Notes under the pieces: model-generated
What the model was told of the DNA's origin: nothing
The model's database searches: none
Seen by the model: the letters and a program-made list of their open reading frames with translations, nothing else
In this document: piece after piece, positions 15,984 through 25,112 of the stretch
Layout: each line of letters opens with the position of its first letter
How positions within the stretch are numbered: position 1 is the stretch's first letter
NCBI RefSeq assembly: GCF_040361255.1
Contig: NZ_APNG01000015.1
Span: 1 to 64,000, forward strand
Origin: Salinisphaera sp040361255
GTDB lineage: Bacteria > Pseudomonadota > Gammaproteobacteria > Nevskiales > Salinisphaeraceae
Direction of reading: 5' to 3'
Length of the DNA stretch: 64,000 bases
Made by a program: the position numbers and the translations under genes

Positions 15984-16847
15984 TTGGATTTGTTCCTTCA
16001 GCAGGTTCTCAACGGCCTGACGCTCGGCAGCATCTACGGGCTCGTTGCCCTGGGGCTGACGCTGGTTTACGGCATTCTGCATGTGCCCAACTTCGCCCAT
16101 GGCGCGCTCTACATGGTCGGCGCCTATGTCTGCTATTTCACCATGGCGGATCTGGGGCTGAACTACTGGGTGGCGATCGCGGCCGCGGCCGTTGTGGTGG
16201 CCGCGATGTCGGTCATCTGCGAGCGGCTGGTGTTTCATCCCTTGCGTCACGCACCGCCGATCCACGACAAGATCGCGGCGATCGGCATCCTGCTGTTTCT
16301 CGAAGCGGTGGTACAGATGTACTGGGGCGCGGATTTCCGTCGTATCCCCACGCCTTATGACCAGATTCTGCAGCTGGGCGGGCTGACCCTGCCGGCACAG
16401 CGGCTGCTGATCATCGTCGGCGCGTTTTCGTTGATGGGCGCCCTGCATCTGTATCTGAAAAAGACGATGACCGGCGCGACCATCGTGGCCATGGCCCAGA
16501 ACCGCGAGGGCGCGTTTCTAGTGGGTATCGATGCCAACCGCGTGGCAATGATGACCTTCGCCATCGCCGGCGCGCTGGCTGCGGTCGCGGCCGGGCTGTT
16601 CGCACCGATCAACCTGGTCTATCCGGCCATGGGCCATCTGGTGCTGCTCAAGGCCTTCGTAATCATCATCCTCGGCGGCATGGGCAGTATTCCGGGGGCG
16701 ATCATCGGCGGGCTGATCATCGGCTTTTCCGAAGCACTCGGCGGCTTCTATCTGTCGAGCACCTACAAGGACGTGATCGCGTTCGTACTTCTGGTGGTGA
16801 TCCTGTCGATCAAGCCGACCGGTCTGTTCACCAAGGGGGTGCGCTAA
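15984..16847 (+). CDS. LivH-type ABC permease, cluster 2
   Basis: A 287-residue permease with about eight helices; the family pattern GLTLVYGILHVPNFAHGA is near residue 20 and IILGGMGSIPGAIIGGLI near the C-terminus. The start is a TTG, preceded by GGGGGAGAG at 6-7 bases; upstream codons in the same frame have no homology. It overlaps the next gene by one base (TAATG). The cognate binding protein is at the far end of this cluster. Confidence 0.92.
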   Translation: MDLFLQQVLNGLTLGSIYGLVALGLTLVYGILHVPNFAHGALYMVGAYVCYFTMADLGLNYWVAIAAAAVVVAAMSVICERLVFHPLRHAPPIHDKIAAIGILLFLEAVVQMYWGADFRRIPTPYDQILQLGGLTLPAQRLLIIVGAFSLMGALHLYLKKTMTGATIVAMAQNREGAFLVGIDANRVAMMTFAIAGALAAVAAGLFAPINLVYPAMGHLVLLKAFVIIILGGMGSIPGAIIGGLIIGFSEALGGFYLSSTYKDVIAFVLLVVILSIKPTGLFTKGVR

Positions 16848-17890
16848 TGAACCGTGCAATCGATTTCATGCTCGGCTCGACCATGCGCTGGTTGCTGCTG
16901 GCCCTGGCGGTGATCTTTCCGCTGGTCACCGATAACGAGTACCACATCTATGTCATGGCGCTGGCCTTCATCTGGGCGATCGCCGTCTATGGCATGAACA
17001 TCATCACCGGCTATTGCGGCCAGCTCAATCTGGCCCATGGCGGCTTCTTTGCCATCGGTGCCTACGTGGTGGCCATTCTCACCGTCGATCACGGCTGGCC
17101 CTTCTGGCCGGCGTTTGCGGCGGCCGGCCTGTTCGGCGCGGTGTTCGGATTCGTGGTGGGCATCGTCTCGCTACGGCTCAAGGAGCACTACTTCGCCATC
17201 TTCACCCTGTGTGTCGGCTACATCATCTATCTGATGATCGATAAATGGGAGGCGCTGACCCACGGCTCGCTGGGCATTATCAATATCGCGCCGCCGGAAG
17301 GCTTCGGGCTGGTGGACTTCACCCAGACCATTCCCTTTTATTATCTGGTGCTGGCGTTTCTGGCGCTTTCGATCTGGCTGACGCGCCGGATTTCCGAATC
17401 CCTGCTCGGGCGCACCTTTCGCGCCATTCGTATCAGTGACGATCTGGCCCAGTCGCTGGGTATCAATCTGATGCGCAACAAGGTTCTGGCGTTCGTGATT
17501 TCCACGGTCTATGCGGCGGCCGCGGGCGGGTTGTATGCCGGCGTGGTGCGCTTCATCGGCCCGGAAGAAGCCAACTTCATCCATACCTTCGACATGATTG
17601 CCTACCTGCTGGTTGGCGGTATCGGCACGCTCATGGGTCCGTTGCTGGGCACGCTGCTGGTGACCTGGCTGACCCAGGCGGTGCAGTCGCTCGAAGAATA
17701 TCGAATGATCGTGTTCGGCCCGATGCTGGTGCTGCTCGTGATCTTCTTCCCGCGCGGCATCGTCGGCAGTTTCCTGGGCTGGCGCGGCCGACGCATGGCG
17801 CGTCAGGCACCGCGTTCGGCACGCGAATCGCGCGTGGAAGATGCCGGCAAGCACAGGGCGGATACCAAGGAGGCGCGTCACAATGCTTAA
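16847..17890 (+). CDS. LivM-type ABC permease, cluster 2
   Basis: A 347-residue permease of normal LivM length. It has about nine hydrophobic segments, GYCGQLNLAHGGFF near residues 51-64, and VGGIGTLMGPLLG as coupling helix. A hydrophilic Arg-rich tail (from about 310) follows the last helix. It overlaps the LivG start by eight bases. Confidence 0.93.
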   Translation: MNRAIDFMLGSTMRWLLLALAVIFPLVTDNEYHIYVMALAFIWAIAVYGMNIITGYCGQLNLAHGGFFAIGAYVVAILTVDHGWPFWPAFAAAGLFGAVFGFVVGIVSLRLKEHYFAIFTLCVGYIIYLMIDKWEALTHGSLGIINIAPPEGFGLVDFTQTIPFYYLVLAFLALSIWLTRRISESLLGRTFRAIRISDDLAQSLGINLMRNKVLAFVISTVYAAAAGGLYAGVVRFIGPEEANFIHTFDMIAYLLVGGIGTLMGPLLGTLLVTWLTQAVQSLEEYRMIVFGPMLVLLVIFFPRGIVGSFLGWRGRRMARQAPRSARESRVEDAGKHRADTKEARHNA

Positions 17891-18647
17891 TATCCGCAAT
17901 CTCACCAAGCGCTTCGGCGGGCTGGCCGCGGTCGACAACGTGAGCGTCGAATTCGGCGCCAACCAGATCAACGCCATCATCGGCCCCAACGGCGCCGGCA
18001 AGACGACGTTCTTCAACCTCATCGCGGGGGCGATGCCGCCCACCGAAGGCGTGATCGAGTACAAGGGGCAGGATCTGGCCGGCAAGTCGCCGGATTCGAT
18101 CGCCCGCCTTGGTGTGGCACGGACCTTTCAGACCACGATGCTGTTCGAGGAATCCACGGTGCTCGACAACCTGATTGTCGGTCATCGGCTGCGTACCGAA
18201 TCGCGGCTGTGGGATGTGATCATCAATTCCAAGCGCCTCAGGGCCGACGAGAAACGCTGCCGCGACAAGGCTGCCGAAACCCTGGAGTTCGTGGGCCTGT
18301 CGCATATCGGCCATCGCTATATCGCCGATACCAGCCAGGAAGAGCGCAAACGTATCGCCTTTGCTCTGGCGCTGGCGACCGATCCGGAACTGGTGCTGCT
18401 CGACGAGCCGGCCGGCGGGGTGAATCCGGAAGAAACCGACGGCCTGGTCGATCTGATTCACAAGATGGTCGATCACGGCATCACGGTCTGTCTGATCGAA
18501 CACAAGATGGACATGATCATGCGTATCGCCGACAAGATCATCGTGCTCGATCACGGCGAGAAGATTTCCGAAGGCACACCGGAACAGGTCAAGAACGACC
18601 CGGTGGTCATCGAAGCGTATCTGGGGAAAGAAGATGCTGAAGCTTGA
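17883..18647 (+). CDS. LivG-type ABC ATPase, cluster 2
   Basis: A 254-residue ATPase with Walker A GPNGAGKTT at 34-42, the LivG-like signature TSQEERKR, and Walker B LLDEPAGG. The ATG at 17883, inside the LivM tail, is chosen because an AAGGAGG lies upstream and similarity begins there. It overlaps the following ATPase gene by 14 bases. All catalytic residues are present. Confidence 0.94.
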   Translation: MLNIRNLTKRFGGLAAVDNVSVEFGANQINAIIGPNGAGKTTFFNLIAGAMPPTEGVIEYKGQDLAGKSPDSIARLGVARTFQTTMLFEESTVLDNLIVGHRLRTESRLWDVIINSKRLRADEKRCRDKAAETLEFVGLSHIGHRYIADTSQEERKRIAFALALATDPELVLLDEPAGGVNPEETDGLVDLIHKMVDHGITVCLIEHKMDMIMRIADKIIVLDHGEKISEGTPEQVKNDPVVIEAYLGKEDAEA

Positions 18648-19341
18648 GGGCGTCGACGCCAAATACGACAGTTTCAAGGCCCTGGACAACGTATCGCTGG
18701 AAATCGATGCCGGCGAACTGGTGGTGCTGCTGGGCGCGAATGGCGCCGGCAAGAGCACGTTGTTCAATACCATCAGCGGGCTGATGAAGCCGGCGGCCGG
18801 GCGTATCAGTATCGATGGCAAGGATGTGACCGGGCGCAAGCCCTCGGCGTTGGTCGCCGCGGGCGTGGTTCAGTGTCCGGAAGGGCGCAAGCTCTTTCCC
18901 GGCATGTCGGTACTCAAGAATCTGCGTCTGGGCGGCTATGTCCACCGGCGCGACCGAGCCGGCATGAATCGCACGCTCGAGCATATTCTGGCCATGTTTC
19001 CGATCCTCGAAGAAAAGAAGGATCAACCGGCCGGCTCGCTGTCCGGCGGTCAGCAGCAGATGGTCGCCGTCGGGCGTGCGCTCATGGGCCGGCCCAAGTT
19101 GCTGATGCTGGATGAGCCGTCGCTCGGGCTGGCGCCGCTGGTGGTCAAGCAGGTATTCGAGACGGTGCAATCGATCAATGCCGAAGGCACGACCGTGCTG
19201 CTGGCCGAACAGAACGCCTATGCCGCGCTCAAGATTGCCAGCCGGGCCTACGTGATCGAAAACGGCAAGCTGGTCATGCAGGGCAGCCGTGAGGAAATGC
19301 TCGGTAACGAGGCCGTACGCAAGGCCTATATCGGCGCTTAG
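18634..19341 (+). CDS. LivF-type ABC ATPase, cluster 2
   Basis: A 235-residue ATPase with a canonical Walker A, GANGAGKST (34-42), then SLSGGQQQ near 143 and LMLDEPSLGL as Walker B. It serves as a useful internal control for cluster 1, whose LivF has Arg instead of the Walker A Lys. Translation is coupled to the previous gene by overlap. Confidence 0.95.
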   Translation: MLKLEGVDAKYDSFKALDNVSLEIDAGELVVLLGANGAGKSTLFNTISGLMKPAAGRISIDGKDVTGRKPSALVAAGVVQCPEGRKLFPGMSVLKNLRLGGYVHRRDRAGMNRTLEHILAMFPILEEKKDQPAGSLSGGQQQMVAVGRALMGRPKLLMLDEPSLGLAPLVVKQVFETVQSINAEGTTVLLAEQNAYAALKIASRAYVIENGKLVMQGSREEMLGNEAVRKAYIGA

Positions 19342-19410
19342 ACATTCGAAGAATCTCGTAATCACACGAGTGCTAGCCAACCAACCCGAATAAAAGAGGG
19401 GAGATAGACA

Positions 19411-20580
19411 ATGACATTCAAGAAAACGCTACGCCGCGCGGCGGTGGCCACGGCGCTGGCCATGGGCATGGTCGGTGCGGTTCAGGCCGCGGAAAAGGTT
19501 AACATCGGCTTTACCGGGCCGCTGTCCGGCGGTGCCGCACTCTACGGCGAGAACACGCTGGAAGGCCTGCGCATGGCCGCCGAGGAGATCAACAGCAACG
19601 GTGGCATCGATGTCGATGGCACCAACTACGAAATCAATATCGTCAGTCTAGACGACATGTATTCGCCCAGCCGCGCGGCGGTCAACGGCAAGCGTCTGGT
19701 TCAGCAGTCCAACACGCCGGTGGTGTTCACCCCGCATTCGGGCGGCACCTTCGCGCTGCAGGCGTTCAACGAACGCGACGGCTTCCTGATCATGTCCTAC
19801 ACCTCGATTCCGTCGGTCACGGAAAAGGGCAATGAGCTCACGGTCAAGATTCCGCCGAACTTCACCGACTACGTGAAGCCGTTCACCAAGCTCACCATGG
19901 ATCGCTTCGGCAACAAGCTGGGCGTGGCCAATGCTACCCACGACTATGCCAAGTACTGGACCAAGGCCTTCGTGCCGGCCTGGGAAGCCGCTGGCGGTGA
20001 AGTCGTGGCCAGCAATCCGATGGACTACAACAAGTCGGCCGACTTCTATACCGGTGTGAGCAAGGTGCTCGCGTCCAACCCGGACGTGTTGTTCGTGGGC
20101 GGCGCCTCCGAGCCGACCGGCCTGGTGGTGCGTCAGGCACGCGAACTGGGCTTCAAGGGCGGCTTCGTAGTCATGGATCAGGCCAAGATCGATGAAGTGG
20201 CCAATGTTGCCGGCGGCATGGATGCCGTCGAGGGCGCGGTCGGCGTGACCCCGCTGGTCTATTCCGACAACCCGGGTGCGGCGGACTTCGTCAAGCTCTA
20301 CAAGAAGAGTCACGACGGCGTACCGACCTCGGAAACCGCCTATAACTATTTCGCCATGTTCCTGGTTGCGCGCGCCATGGAAGAGGCCGGCACGGTCGAG
20401 GATGCCAAGGCCATCCGGGCGGCGATTCCGCAGGCACTGAGCAAGGTGGCCACCAACCACAACCCCTATGAGGTCAAGGACATCACCGATAGCGGCAACT
20501 TGGCCGTGGATGTCGAGATCGCGGAAGTGGTCGATGGCAAGGTCGAATTGCGCAAGATCTCGGAGATCGGCGCCGAATAG
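19411..20580 (+). CDS. ABC importer substrate-binding protein (LivK-type), cluster 2
   Basis: A 389-residue periplasmic binding protein. The signal peptide ends near AVQAAEK (about residue 27) and the mature protein starts VNIGFTGPLSGGAALYGEN. It is only distantly like the cluster 1 protein, so the two importers probably take different ligands. A purine-rich AGAGGGGAGA site precedes the ATG. It closes the cluster, about 70 bases after LivF, and is followed by a strong terminator. Relatives bind aromatic or aliphatic acids as well as amino acids. Confidence 0.93.
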   Translation: MTFKKTLRRAAVATALAMGMVGAVQAAEKVNIGFTGPLSGGAALYGENTLEGLRMAAEEINSNGGIDVDGTNYEINIVSLDDMYSPSRAAVNGKRLVQQSNTPVVFTPHSGGTFALQAFNERDGFLIMSYTSIPSVTEKGNELTVKIPPNFTDYVKPFTKLTMDRFGNKLGVANATHDYAKYWTKAFVPAWEAAGGEVVASNPMDYNKSADFYTGVSKVLASNPDVLFVGGASEPTGLVVRQARELGFKGGFVVMDQAKIDEVANVAGGMDAVEGAVGVTPLVYSDNPGAADFVKLYKKSHDGVPTSETAYNYFAMFLVARAMEEAGTVEDAKAIRAAIPQALSKVATNHNPYEVKDITDSGNLAVDVEIAEVVDGKVELRKISEIGAE

Positions 20581-20607
20581 GTCCTTGACGGGACACTCCC
20601 GCCTCTT

Positions 20608-20637
20608 CAGGGGCACTCCGGTGCCCCTGTTTTCTTT
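20608..20637 (+). terminator. Terminator of ABC cluster 2
   Basis: A 9-bp stem CAGGGGCAC/GTGCCCCTG with a 4-base loop, followed by TTTTCTTT, 27 bases after the binding-protein stop. Confidence 0.9.
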
Positions 20638-20705
20638 GCGGCGATGGTGTTTTGTCAGGGTCGACGCCCAATAGTCAGCGTACGATCGATTTTCAGGAGT
20701 TCTCG

Positions 20706-21737
20706 ATGAGCGTCAATCGTCAGATCATTCTTGCCCGGCGTCCCCAGGGCATGCCCGATGAAAGCCACCTGCAGTTGCAGCAGGCCGAAATACCCAGCCC
20801 CGGCGAGGGCGAGGTGCTGGTCAAGACCATTTATCTTTCGCTGGATCCGTACATGCGCGGGCGCATGAGCGCGGCCAAGTCCTATGCTGCCAGCGTGGCC
20901 GAAGGTGCGGTCATGGAAGGGGCGACCATCGGTCAGGTGGTCGAATCCAACGACGACAGTTTGGCGGTCGGCGATTACGTGCTTGCCCATGGCGGCTGGC
21001 AGGAATATGCCGTGCAGGCGGCGAAGACGCTGCGCCGGCTGGATCCCGACGCCGCGCCCATCAGTACAGCCGTGGGCGTGCTCGGCATGCCCGGTTTTAC
21101 GGCCTACGTGGGCCTCGACGAAATCGGCCAGCCCAAGGCCGGCGAAACGGTGGTGGTATCGGCTGCAGCCGGCGCGGTCGGTCAGGTGGTTGGCCAGATC
21201 GCGAAGATCAAGGGTTGTCGTGTGGTGGGCGTGGCCGGTGCGCCCGACAAGTGCGCGCATGTGGTCGATCAATACGGCTTCGATGCCTGTGTGAACTACA
21301 AGGACGACGATTTCGAAGCCCAGCTCGCTAACGCTTGCCCGGATGGCATCGATGTCTATTTCGAAAACGTCGGCGGTACCGTATTCGAAGCGGTACGCGG
21401 GTTGCTCAACGACTTCGCACGTATGCCGGTGTGTGGACGTATCGCGCATTACAACGACAGCGAAGCACCGCCCGGCCCGGATCGGCTGGTGGCGTTCATG
21501 GGCCAGGTGCTGGTCAAACGCCTGCGGGTACAGGGCTTCATCCAGTTCGACTATCGCCATCGCGCCGGGGATTTTCAGCGCGACATGAGCGCCTGGGTTC
21601 GTAGCGGCGAAGTGCGCTACCAGGAGGATATCGTCGACGGCCTGGAGAATGCGGTCGATGCTTTCCAGGGATTGTTGCAGGGGCGCAACCGCGGCAAGTT
21701 GCTGGTACGCGTAGCGGCCGACCCCACCCGCGGTTAG
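20706..21737 (+). CDS. Zinc-independent MDR-family NADP-dependent oxidoreductase
   Basis: A 343-residue medium-chain reductase like leukotriene B4 12-hydroxydehydrogenase/prostaglandin reductase and bacterial CurA. The dinucleotide motif AAAGAVGQVVGQ is at 153-164, and LDPYMRGRM near residues 47-54 is typical. No zinc-binding cysteines are present. These enzymes reduce the double bond of alpha,beta-unsaturated ketones and aldehydes. The start MSVNRQ follows AGGAG; an upstream extension to 20652 lacks similarity. The MFS gene follows after nine bases. Confidence 0.9.
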   Translation: MSVNRQIILARRPQGMPDESHLQLQQAEIPSPGEGEVLVKTIYLSLDPYMRGRMSAAKSYAASVAEGAVMEGATIGQVVESNDDSLAVGDYVLAHGGWQEYAVQAAKTLRRLDPDAAPISTAVGVLGMPGFTAYVGLDEIGQPKAGETVVVSAAAGAVGQVVGQIAKIKGCRVVGVAGAPDKCAHVVDQYGFDACVNYKDDDFEAQLANACPDGIDVYFENVGGTVFEAVRGLLNDFARMPVCGRIAHYNDSEAPPGPDRLVAFMGQVLVKRLRVQGFIQFDYRHRAGDFQRDMSAWVRSGEVRYQEDIVDGLENAVDAFQGLLQGRNRGKLLVRVAADPTRG

Positions 21738-21746
21738 GGCGCGGCG

Positions 21747-23192
21747 TTGCACGGCCACGCACAGGCGCGAACCTACGCCACACTCGGCGAGCGCTTTGGC
21801 GCACGCTACAAGTGGTATGTGTCGGCCACGGTGATGCTCGGCACCTTCTCGGTGGTCCTGGCTGCGACCATCATCAACGTGGCCGTGCCCGCGATCATGA
21901 CCCGTTTCGCGGTCGCCCAGGATCAGGTGCATTGGCTGGCGACCGGCTTTCTTGCCGCCATGACGGTCGGCATGCTCCTGAATGCCTGGGCGGCCGCACG
22001 TTTTGGCTCGCGCGGCGCCTTCGCCCTGGCGATGGGCGGGTTTATTCTTGCCTCGCTCGTCGGTGGTTTCAGTGGCGATTTCGCCGTGCTCGTTGCCGCC
22101 CGCGTGGGTCAGGGGCTGACCGCGGGCATGATTCAGCCGCATGCGCTGGTCGCCATCTTTCAGGTTTTTCCGGTGCATCGACGCGGCCAGGCGATGGGTA
22201 TTTACGGCATGGGCGTGATTCTCGGCCCGGCCATTGCGCCGGCACTGGGCGGGGTGCTCGTCGACAGTTTCTCCTGGCGGGCGACGTTTATTGTGGTTCT
22301 GCCAGCCTGTGCCGTGGCCGCTGGGCTGGCCTGGCGTTTTCTGCCCGGGCGCGGGCCCCGGCGCGCGTCGCTGGACTGGCTCGGTGTCGCGCTGCTCAGT
22401 GCCGCCTTGCTCGCCTTGTTATGGGCGATCGCCTCCTTGCACCGACGCGGGCTGCTTGATCCGTGGGTCGGCCTGGCGCTGTTCGGCGGTATCATTCTGG
22501 CATTGCTATTCGTGGCCTGGCAGCGGCGCGTGCGCGAGCCGCTGCTGGAGCTGCGGGTGCTCGCCCAGCCCGGTTTTGCCAGCGGCTTCGTGTTGTCGAT
22601 CGTCATGGGCGCAGGGCTGTTCGCCAGCACCTATCTGGCGCCGCTGTATTTTCAGCAGTCGGCGGGCATGAGTGCGTCGGCCTCCGGTCTGATGCTGGTT
22701 CCAGCGGGTCTGGCCATGGCGTTCGTGTTCCCGGTGGCCGGTCATCTGACCGACCGCGTGCCCATACGCTGGATCGTGGCCGCCGGTCTGGCGTTTTTCG
22801 TGGCGAGCATGGTGTTGCTGGCGGCCGCGGAAATCCCGACCTCGGCAGCCTGGCTGGTCGTGTGGGCACTGTTCGGGCGCCTGGGTGTGGGCTTGATGAT
22901 GCCGCCGATCACCACCGCGAGCCTGGGTCTTTTGCCCGAAGATCAGCTCGATCGCGCTTCGGGTATTATCAATTTCGGCCGCCAGATCGGCGGCGCGTTA
23001 GGGGTGAATCTGTCCGCGGTTCTGGCGCAGTACGCCAGCGATTTCTATCGCTTTCGCCACCCCAACGAACCCGCCACCCGCGTGTTCGAAGCCGGTTTCG
23101 ATTACGCGTTCGTGGTGCTCGCGCTGTTATTCGTGCTTGCCTTCTGGCCGCTGCACAGGCTTTCACGTGCAATCGCGAGGGATGCGGTTTGA
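21747..23192 (+). CDS. MFS transporter, DHA2-like
   Basis: A 481-residue drug:H+ antiporter-type MFS protein with about 14 hydrophobic segments. It shows motif A-like sequence after helix 2, and RVGQGLTAGMIQP and GPAIAPALGGVL (motif C, antiporter) in the N-terminal half. The start is a TTG with only a weak ribosome site; translation may depend on coupling to the preceding reductase, whose stop lies nine bases upstream. No membrane-fusion partner is adjacent, unlike the pump at 52960. The substrate is unknown. Confidence 0.88.
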   Translation: MHGHAQARTYATLGERFGARYKWYVSATVMLGTFSVVLAATIINVAVPAIMTRFAVAQDQVHWLATGFLAAMTVGMLLNAWAAARFGSRGAFALAMGGFILASLVGGFSGDFAVLVAARVGQGLTAGMIQPHALVAIFQVFPVHRRGQAMGIYGMGVILGPAIAPALGGVLVDSFSWRATFIVVLPACAVAAGLAWRFLPGRGPRRASLDWLGVALLSAALLALLWAIASLHRRGLLDPWVGLALFGGIILALLFVAWQRRVREPLLELRVLAQPGFASGFVLSIVMGAGLFASTYLAPLYFQQSAGMSASASGLMLVPAGLAMAFVFPVAGHLTDRVPIRWIVAAGLAFFVASMVLLAAAEIPTSAAWLVVWALFGRLGVGLMMPPITTASLGLLPEDQLDRASGIINFGRQIGGALGVNLSAVLAQYASDFYRFRHPNEPATRVFEAGFDYAFVVLALLFVLAFWPLHRLSRAIARDAV

Positions 23193-23595
23193 TCCGGCTG
23201 ATACAGCGGGGATTGCCTGGAAAATCAAAAAAAGATTAATTTCTCGATTCGGTCGGCGCTGCGCGATAATATTCAGCGCGCGCGGCCTTGTTTTAAAACC
23301 ATGGTAGTTGGATCTGAACGTCTGTGTATAAGATCGAGGACATGGCGCACGGACAGAGCCCTGTTGCCATGCGACTTTTTCCGTATGGCATATACGCACG
23401 GTTATGTCTATCTTGTAGCCTTGCGCGGTGGTGGGGTGATCGATCAGGCGGGCTGGTACGGCCTGCGGTCGGGCAAGCGCCTTTGAGTTGTGGCTGCCAC
23501 ACGATGGCGGCCTCGGGGTGATAATTGGAAAACCGATATTGCGGCCTTGTATTGGGCAGGCCGCGGTACAAACTGGTGGGTGGGGAATCTAGATC
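23193..23595. other. Gene-free region before the IclR gene
   Basis: 403 bases that are AT-richer than the surroundings, with several short overlapping frames that have no ribosome site or family resemblance. The promoter of the IclR gene presumably lies here. I see no repeat of the two regulon palindromes and no clear terminator for the MFS gene. Confidence 0.5.
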
Positions 23596-24396
23596 ATGCG
23601 AAAGACGATGTCGTCGGACAGTGCGGATACGAAAGGCCACAACTATGTCACCGCGCTCGCGCGGGGGCTGGAGTTGCTGCGCTGTTTTGGCGATGCAGCG
23701 GAATATCTCGGTAATGCGGAACTGGCCAAGCGCACCGACATTCCGCGACCTACCGTATCGCGTCTAACCGCAACGCTTACCCAGCTCGGCTATCTGCTGT
23801 ATATGCCGCATCTGGAGAAATACCGGCTGGGCCCGCGGGTACTCGATCTGGGCTATCGCTATCTGGCCAGCGAAGGCGTGGGCAATATCGCGCGTCCGTT
23901 CATGCAGGAACTGGCCGACGCGACCGACTGCATGGTCGCACTGGGCGTACCCGAAGGTGCGCAGATGACCTATACCCAGGCCTGTCAGGGCAAGGGGCCG
24001 CTGATTCTGCGCTTGCAGGTGGGCTCCCGGGTGCCCATGGGGCTGTCCTCGATGGGGCTGGCATTTCTGGCTGCGCATACGCCGGCGGCGCGCGAGCCGT
24101 ACTACGAGCGTATTCGCGCCGAAAGCAGCATGCCCTGGCCGCAGGTCGAATCGTTGCTCGAGTACGCCTATGAAGACTATGACCGCTATGGCTTCTGCAT
24201 GACGGCCAGTACCTGGAGTCGCGATATCAGCGCGGTGGGCGTACCGCTGGTGCTGGAGAATGGCCAGCGCGTGGTGTCGTTCAACTGCGGCGGTGCGGCG
24301 CAGCGGCTGACCCGCGAGGTGATGATCGACAACCTCGGCCCGCGGCTCAAGCAGGTGGTCGAACAGGTCAAAGCGCTGGTCGTGGGTAGCGACTAG
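23596..24396 (+). CDS. IclR-family transcriptional regulator
   Basis: A 266-residue IclR-type regulator. The N-terminal winged helix (about 17-75) has the family pattern ALARGLELLRCF and the recognition helix in DIPRPTVSRLTATL. The C-terminal effector domain (about 90-260) includes GLSSMGLAFLA and VGVPLV segments. IclR proteins typically sense small acids and control aromatic or aliphatic acid catabolism. It is followed after two bases by a thioesterase gene. Its targets are probably the neighbouring catabolic genes, but no specific site can be assigned. Confidence 0.92.
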   Translation: MRKTMSSDSADTKGHNYVTALARGLELLRCFGDAAEYLGNAELAKRTDIPRPTVSRLTATLTQLGYLLYMPHLEKYRLGPRVLDLGYRYLASEGVGNIARPFMQELADATDCMVALGVPEGAQMTYTQACQGKGPLILRLQVGSRVPMGLSSMGLAFLAAHTPAAREPYYERIRAESSMPWPQVESLLEYAYEDYDRYGFCMTASTWSRDISAVGVPLVLENGQRVVSFNCGGAAQRLTREVMIDNLGPRLKQVVEQVKALVVGSD

Positions 24397-24398
24397 CG

Positions 24399-24863
24399 AT
24401 GGGCGAACGCAATGAAGCGGGTCATTTCTCGCTGGCCGATGCCAATGCCCGCTACGATCGCGGCTTTGCCGCGCACCTGGGTTTCGAGTTCGTCGAATGG
24501 GTGCCGGATCGCGCCGTACTCCAGCTCGACATCCAGGAATGGCATCTCAATCTCGCGGGCGTTCTGCACGGCGGCATTCTCGCGACGCTACTGGATATCG
24601 CCGGGGCGGCCGCGGGTAGTTATTGCCCGTATCCGGGGCGCATTCGCAAGGCGATCACGCTGTCCATGACCACCACGTTCACCGGCCAGGCCAGTGTTGG
24701 CATGGTGCGCGCAATCGGTCGCCGCCGTGCCGGAGGACAGCGTATTTTCAACTCGAGCGTGGATATCGTCGATGCCGACGAGCGCCTGCTGGCCATCGGC
24801 GAAGGTACCTACCGCCTGCGCCGGGGCAGCGAAGATCCGCGCGGCGTCGCCAGCAACGCCTAA
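24399..24863 (+). CDS. PaaI-like hotdog thioesterase
   Basis: A 154-residue single hotdog domain of the PaaI group. The motif VLHGGILATLLDIAG (His57-Gly-Gly, Asp66) holds the active-site region. It would hydrolyse acyl- or aryl-CoA, releasing CoA from stalled intermediates. It is co-transcribed with the IclR regulator. The C-terminal 20 residues are hydrophilic and probably disordered. Confidence 0.88.
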   Translation: MGERNEAGHFSLADANARYDRGFAAHLGFEFVEWVPDRAVLQLDIQEWHLNLAGVLHGGILATLLDIAGAAAGSYCPYPGRIRKAITLSMTTTFTGQASVGMVRAIGRRRAGGQRIFNSSVDIVDADERLLAIGEGTYRLRRGSEDPRGVASNA

Positions 24864-24996
24864 AGCCAGCCATGGGGTCACAGGCGCTCGCCAGCGGCGG
24901 GGCCACCCCGATTACTCAAGCCTACGGCACCGGTCATCGAAAACCGGCAATAAACAGTCGATTTTTATCGCGACTCGGCGTATGGTCGAGTTCGGT

Positions 24997-25008
24997 GAAC
25001 GATCGTTC
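24997..25008. promoter_or_regulatory. GAACGATCGTTC operator, distal copy
   Basis: Exact copy of the 12-bp palindrome, about 220 bases upstream of the ACAD11-like start. Confidence 0.7.
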
Positions 25009-25037
25009 GGTTTCGGGGCCGGCCTTTGCATGATCCG

Positions 25038-25052
25038 TGAATGGACCATTCA
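25038..25052. promoter_or_regulatory. TGAATGGACCATTCA palindrome
   Basis: Perfect 7-bp arms around one central base. It lies midway between the two GAACGATCGTTC copies. The TGAATG/CATTCA arms resemble Bacillus FadR boxes, but this is a single occurrence. Confidence 0.45.
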
Positions 25053-25076
25053 GAGGATATCCCGCGTCGCGAAAAC

Positions 25077-25088
25077 GAACGATCGTTC
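25077..25088. promoter_or_regulatory. GAACGATCGTTC operator, proximal copy
   Basis: Exact copy, nine bases from the PsrA-type box and about 30 bases upstream of the proposed -35 element. Confidence 0.7.
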
Positions 25089-25097
25089 ATGCCGATT

Positions 25098-25112
25098 CGA
25101 AACTGCATTTCA
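25098..25112. promoter_or_regulatory. PsrA-type operator of the ACAD11-like operon
   Basis: CGAAAC-TGC-ATTTCA ends five bases before TTGACG, so a bound repressor would cover the -35 region. Confidence 0.65.

Noticed and set aside
23193..23595. Short overlapping frames before the IclR gene
   Set aside because: None has a ribosome site or recognisable sequence; they overlap each other in different frames.
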